Shown in pieces: positions 41,465-43,816 of a stretch of DNA of 43,816 nucleotides; the first letter of the stretch is position 1; every line of letters starts with the position of its first letter. Below the pieces are notes generated by a model. The model saw only the letters and a program-made list of their open reading frames with translations. It was not told the DNA's origin and searched no databases. The translations under genes were made by a program, and so were the position numbers. This stretch comes from an uncultured Eubacteriales bacterium (GTDB lineage Bacteria; Bacillota; Clostridia; Oscillospirales; Acutalibacteraceae), in the NCBI GenBank assembly GCA_900315255.1, contig OMYH01000009.1:1-43816 (forward strand), written 5' to 3'.

Positions 41465-42721
41465 TTACATCATGCCATTGTTATATCCCTGGTCTCCGGG
41501 ATTAGGAGCGCCGTAAGGATTTCCGCCCATAGGAGGCTGCGGTGCTGCAAACGGATCGGCAGCGAAAGGATCTGCAGCAAAAGGATCCTGACCATATGGA
41601 GCCTGGGGAGCAGGGGGTGCAAATGGATCGCCCATGAAGGGATCGTTCATCATACCGCCCATATTCTGATCATACTGCTGAGGATAATCATTCTGAAGCT
41701 CCTCGGGGATGTATTCAGATTTTTTATTTGGAGACTGATTCTTTTTGTCATCATCGGTGCCGTATGTGTATGCCTGACTCTGATGGATAGCGTCATTTGA
41801 TTTTCTCTGTGTTGACTTAAAGGTGTTCATAGCATTTGAGCTTGCAGGTCCGACATTTGTAGCAACATTGCCGTCTTCAACCCATGCCTTATTTTCCTTA
41901 GCCCATGCGATCCAGCCTTTTGCAAATGTTCCTCTGAGGAATACCGATACAGCAGATACTATATTGGTGACAAGAATAAGCGGACTGGCAGCCATTGCAG
42001 TAATTGATGCTGTTTCTTCGCCCAAGCCTTCAATTCCGGCTTCACCGGACTTAGTTACCAAAAATGCAATAACGATAAAAACAAGATTAATAAATCCAAG
42101 TACAATGGAGAGGTTGCCGTATGCGGATGCGCCGTAGTAGTAGACAGAAGTACCGTTACAGCTGTTTTTGCATGATTTGAGGAAAGTTGTTTGTGCATTT
42201 ATATAGATAGCAAACAAAATAAGAAAAGCGAGTACAACAAGTAATACGATAAGCATTGCTATTCTGTATACATTGAGTACCTGTTCAAGTGCTTCGGTGT
42301 TTTGCAGGAGTTCACTCGAAATACCGGCATTGTTTAATTCTTCAGAGAAAGCATTAGGATTATTCTTTATAAATGTTAATATCGTTTTAGGCGCAACAAC
42401 AAGAAAAAAGCCTCCAACAGCCGTTAAAAGAGCAATGAGAATAAAACCGATAAATTCAATAAGTGATATTACGTGGAGAATACCAAAGAAAAGCTTCGGA
42501 TTGCCACTGCCCTTAGATGAGAAATAGATCATTGTAAGCAGAACAGCTACAACGGCAGATAAGATCAAAGGCAAACCAATACCACCGCCCGACATAAAAC
42601 CGAGAACAACGTTTGCAATTGAAAGTGCCGCAATGATAAGCATGGTGAACTTTGAAAAGTACTTTTTAACAACAGAAGTACCGCGAGTATTTGAAAGACT
42701 CAACTGGCTTGGAACGCTCAT
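41465..42721 (-). CDS. polytopic membrane protein B with Pro/Gly-rich tail
   Basis: A 418-residue protein. Residues about 28-265 hold six or so membrane spans and the motif A-Q-T-T-F-L-K-S-C-K-N-S shared with protein A. The tail (about 300-418) is disordered, rich in Pro, Asp, Gln and Gly, with repeats D-P-F-A-A-D-P-F-A-A-D-P-F-A-A and M-G-G. Such tails often act as surface or scaffold linkers. No family recognised. The ATG follows GGGGGATC, downstream of a long AT-rich palindrome. Confidence 0.75.
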   Translation of the reverse strand: MSVPSQLSLSNTRGTSVVKKYFSKFTMLIIAALSIANVVLGFMSGGGIGLPLILSAVVAVLLTMIYFSSKGSGNPKLFFGILHVISLIEFIGFILIALLTAVGGFFLVVAPKTILTFIKNNPNAFSEELNNAGISSELLQNTEALEQVLNVYRIAMLIVLLVVLAFLILFAIYINAQTTFLKSCKNSCNGTSVYYYGASAYGNLSIVLGFINLVFIVIAFLVTKSGEAGIEGLGEETASITAMAASPLILVTNIVSAVSVFLRGTFAKGWIAWAKENKAWVEDGNVATNVGPASSNAMNTFKSTQRKSNDAIHQSQAYTYGTDDDKKNQSPNKKSEYIPEELQNDYPQQYDQNMGGMMNDPFMGDPFAPPAPQAPYGQDPFAADPFAADPFAAPQPPMGGNPYGAPNPGDQGYNNGMM

Positions 42722-42735
42722 ATAAAATGATCCCC

Positions 42736-42789
42736 CTTGTAAAAATTTATAATGTTAGATAAAATATATATCTAATATAATTTTACAAG
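42736..42789. repeat. 54-bp imperfect palindrome upstream of membrane protein B
   Basis: CTTGTAAAA...GTTAGATA on the left mirrors TATCTAATATAATTTTACAAG on the right. It lies in the 5' leader or promoter and could fold in RNA or bind a dimeric regulator. The remaining 164-base gap shows no gene. Confidence 0.5.
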
Positions 42790-42885
42790 AGAAATGCAAT
42801 AAAAACAATAGTTTTCGCAAAAAAAACACATAAAATTTTTTATTTCATTATTAGCAGAAATAACTATAAATCATAAGTGTAAGCC

Positions 42886-43548
42886 CTACAAACAAAAAAC
42901 ATGACGACCTATAGTCACAATGACCGGTCTTGATCTTATCCATCTGCTTGTAGCAGTCACCGGGTTATAATAATAAATACATCCGCCGGAAGGATCCCAA
43001 CCGTTGATAGCGTCTGCAGCAGCTTTTCGGCTTGTGTCCGAAACAGGCTGATTGAACTGACCGTCATCAATACAGGAGAACGCACCTTTCTGATAGATCA
43101 CACCTGCGAGAGTGTTAGGGAAAGACGGGTGTTCCACACGGTTGAGAACAACCGCGCCAACAGCGACCTGTCCTTCATAAGGCTCTCCTCTTGCTTCGGC
43201 AGAGATCAGCCTTGCAAGAAGATCCATTTCACCTTGAGTATAACCGTAATTGTTGTTAGACGATGTAAGTCCGAGGTATGAGAGGGTTTTTGTTCCTACA
43301 ATACCGTCAGCGGTAAGACCGCAGTCCTTTTGAAACCGTATTACGGCATTTTTGGTTTGTGTTCCGTATACACCGTCAATAGGGCCGTTATAATATCCGA
43401 GAGAAGAGAGTTTCTGCTGAATCTGTACGACCTCATTACCGCTGGATCCGTATTTAGACAAAGCATTTGCGCCTGTATCACTTATAATGAAAACAGTGAA
43501 GACAGAGAGGATCAGAAGAACTGAAAGCAATATTTTTTTCTTTTGCAT
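42886..43548 (-). CDS. SleB-like cell-wall hydrolase
   Basis: A 220-residue secreted protein. A signal peptide (KKKILLSVLLILSVFTVFII) is followed by a peptidoglycan-binding domain type 1 (VVQIQQKLSSLGYYNGPIDG, AVIRFQKDCGL) and a Hydrolase_2 domain (LLARLISAEARGEPYEGQVAVG, AFSCIDDGQFN, the Glu in SAEARGE being the likely acid). SleB cleaves muramic-lactam cortex in spores; relatives also act in vegetative walls. The ATG at 43548 is preferred because AAAAAGGAG precedes it. The gene diverges from the rRNA promoter. Confidence 0.88.
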   Translation of the reverse strand: MQKKKILLSVLLILSVFTVFIISDTGANALSKYGSSGNEVVQIQQKLSSLGYYNGPIDGVYGTQTKNAVIRFQKDCGLTADGIVGTKTLSYLGLTSSNNNYGYTQGEMDLLARLISAEARGEPYEGQVAVGAVVLNRVEHPSFPNTLAGVIYQKGAFSCIDDGQFNQPVSDTSRKAAADAINGWDPSGGCIYYYNPVTATSRWIRSRPVIVTIGRHVFCL

Positions 43549-43673
43549 AAATAACACTCCTTTTTTAGAAGTATTATCAAATAAAGGATAAATATTCATT
43601 GGAACTAAAAATAAAATCAAAAATCTTTGTATAATTGTGAGTACAAGTTTTTTAAAAAATATTAAAAAAGTTC

Positions 43674-43702
43674 TTGACAAAGCAGATAAGAGATGATATA
43701 AT
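43674..43702 (+). promoter_or_regulatory. rRNA operon promoter
   Basis: Perfect TTGACA (43674-43679), 17 bases, TATAAT (43697-43702). Confidence 0.85.
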
Positions 43703-43816
43703 AAATAAGTCGCTGAGACGAAAGCGGATACGCTTCGGAGAGGGCGACAGGACCTTGAAAATTAAACAACACGATCAATTAATGACCCGTAATTACTTTG
43801 AGAAAAGACTCAGAGG
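43703..43816 (+). ncRNA. 5' leader of an rRNA operon (partial)
   Basis: The 114 bases after the promoter contain GGACCTTGAAAATTAAACAA, resembling the boxA-like antitermination leader of clostridial rrn operons, and AGAAAAGACTCAGAGG. No ORF is present. The 16S rRNA gene is expected just beyond the right edge. This is an inference from the leader and the promoter. Confidence 0.7.

Overview
The window covers a bacterial replication-origin region joined to a patchwork accessory region. The order rpmH, rnpA, yidD, yidC, jag, mnmE, mnmG, rsmG, noc-like, parA, parB, serS on the plus strand, diverging from dnaA, dnaN, rlbA, recF, remB, gyrB, gyrA on the minus strand, is the conserved Firmicutes origin arrangement. 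RemB, the parS sites (TGTTTCACGTGAAACA), strong AGGAGG ribosome-binding sites, a SleB-type hydrolase and the protein sequences suggest a gut-type Clostridia, most likely Oscillospiraceae/Ruminococcaceae ([Eubacterium] siraeum or Ruminococcus-like). The genus is inferred, not shown.

Positions 1-10080 are accessory. They hold an esterase-like hydrolase, a truncated macro-domain gene, an NAD(P)HX epimerase, a macro-domain/HTH gene fused to the tail of an AAA-type ATPase, and many other gene scraps: a P-loop kinase start, an ATP-grasp tail, an excisionase pseudogene, a DUF4417 remnant, a possible type III methyltransferase start and a GrpB/LarC chimera. A 384-bp element with hairpins, a promoter and an RBS-masking leader looks like an IS200/IS605 derivative that lost its transposase, and it abuts the DUF4417 remnant. 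An orphan PD-(D/E)XK toxin-like gene with a zinc-ribbon partner follows, then an intact cluster vat-like acetyltransferase, HIT protein, hypoxanthine-DNA glycosylase.

Positions 10080-13020 hold a DUF4352 lipoprotein with a divergent small Xre regulator, a second Xre regulator, a HAD phosphatase and a GNAT acetyltransferase. Two identical-type palindromes sit in the lipoprotein promoter, one filling the spacer exactly.

Positions 13060-25600 are the leftward origin arm: gyrA, gyrB, two zinc-ribbon membrane proteins, remB, recF, rlbA, dnaN, dnaA. One zinc-ribbon protein is split at an A10 tract in a way that suggests -1 frameshifting. The dnaN-dnaA gap carries DnaA-box-like sites, a (TAG)5 DnaA-trio tract and an AT-rich stretch, in the order known for the Bacillus subtilis unwinding site. 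DnaA itself has an altered DNA-recognition signature.

Positions 25600-37680 are the rightward arm: ribosomal protein L34, RNase P protein, membrane-protein insertion, tRNA U34 modification, 16S methylation, chromosome partitioning and seryl-tRNA synthetase. Two perfect parS sites lie inside mnmG and upstream of parA. The last part (37680-43816) has a Cof-type HAD phosphatase, a DUF1846 protein, two related polytopic membrane proteins, a SleB-like hydrolase and, at the right edge, a consensus promoter and leader typical of an rRNA operon whose 16S gene would start just beyond the window.
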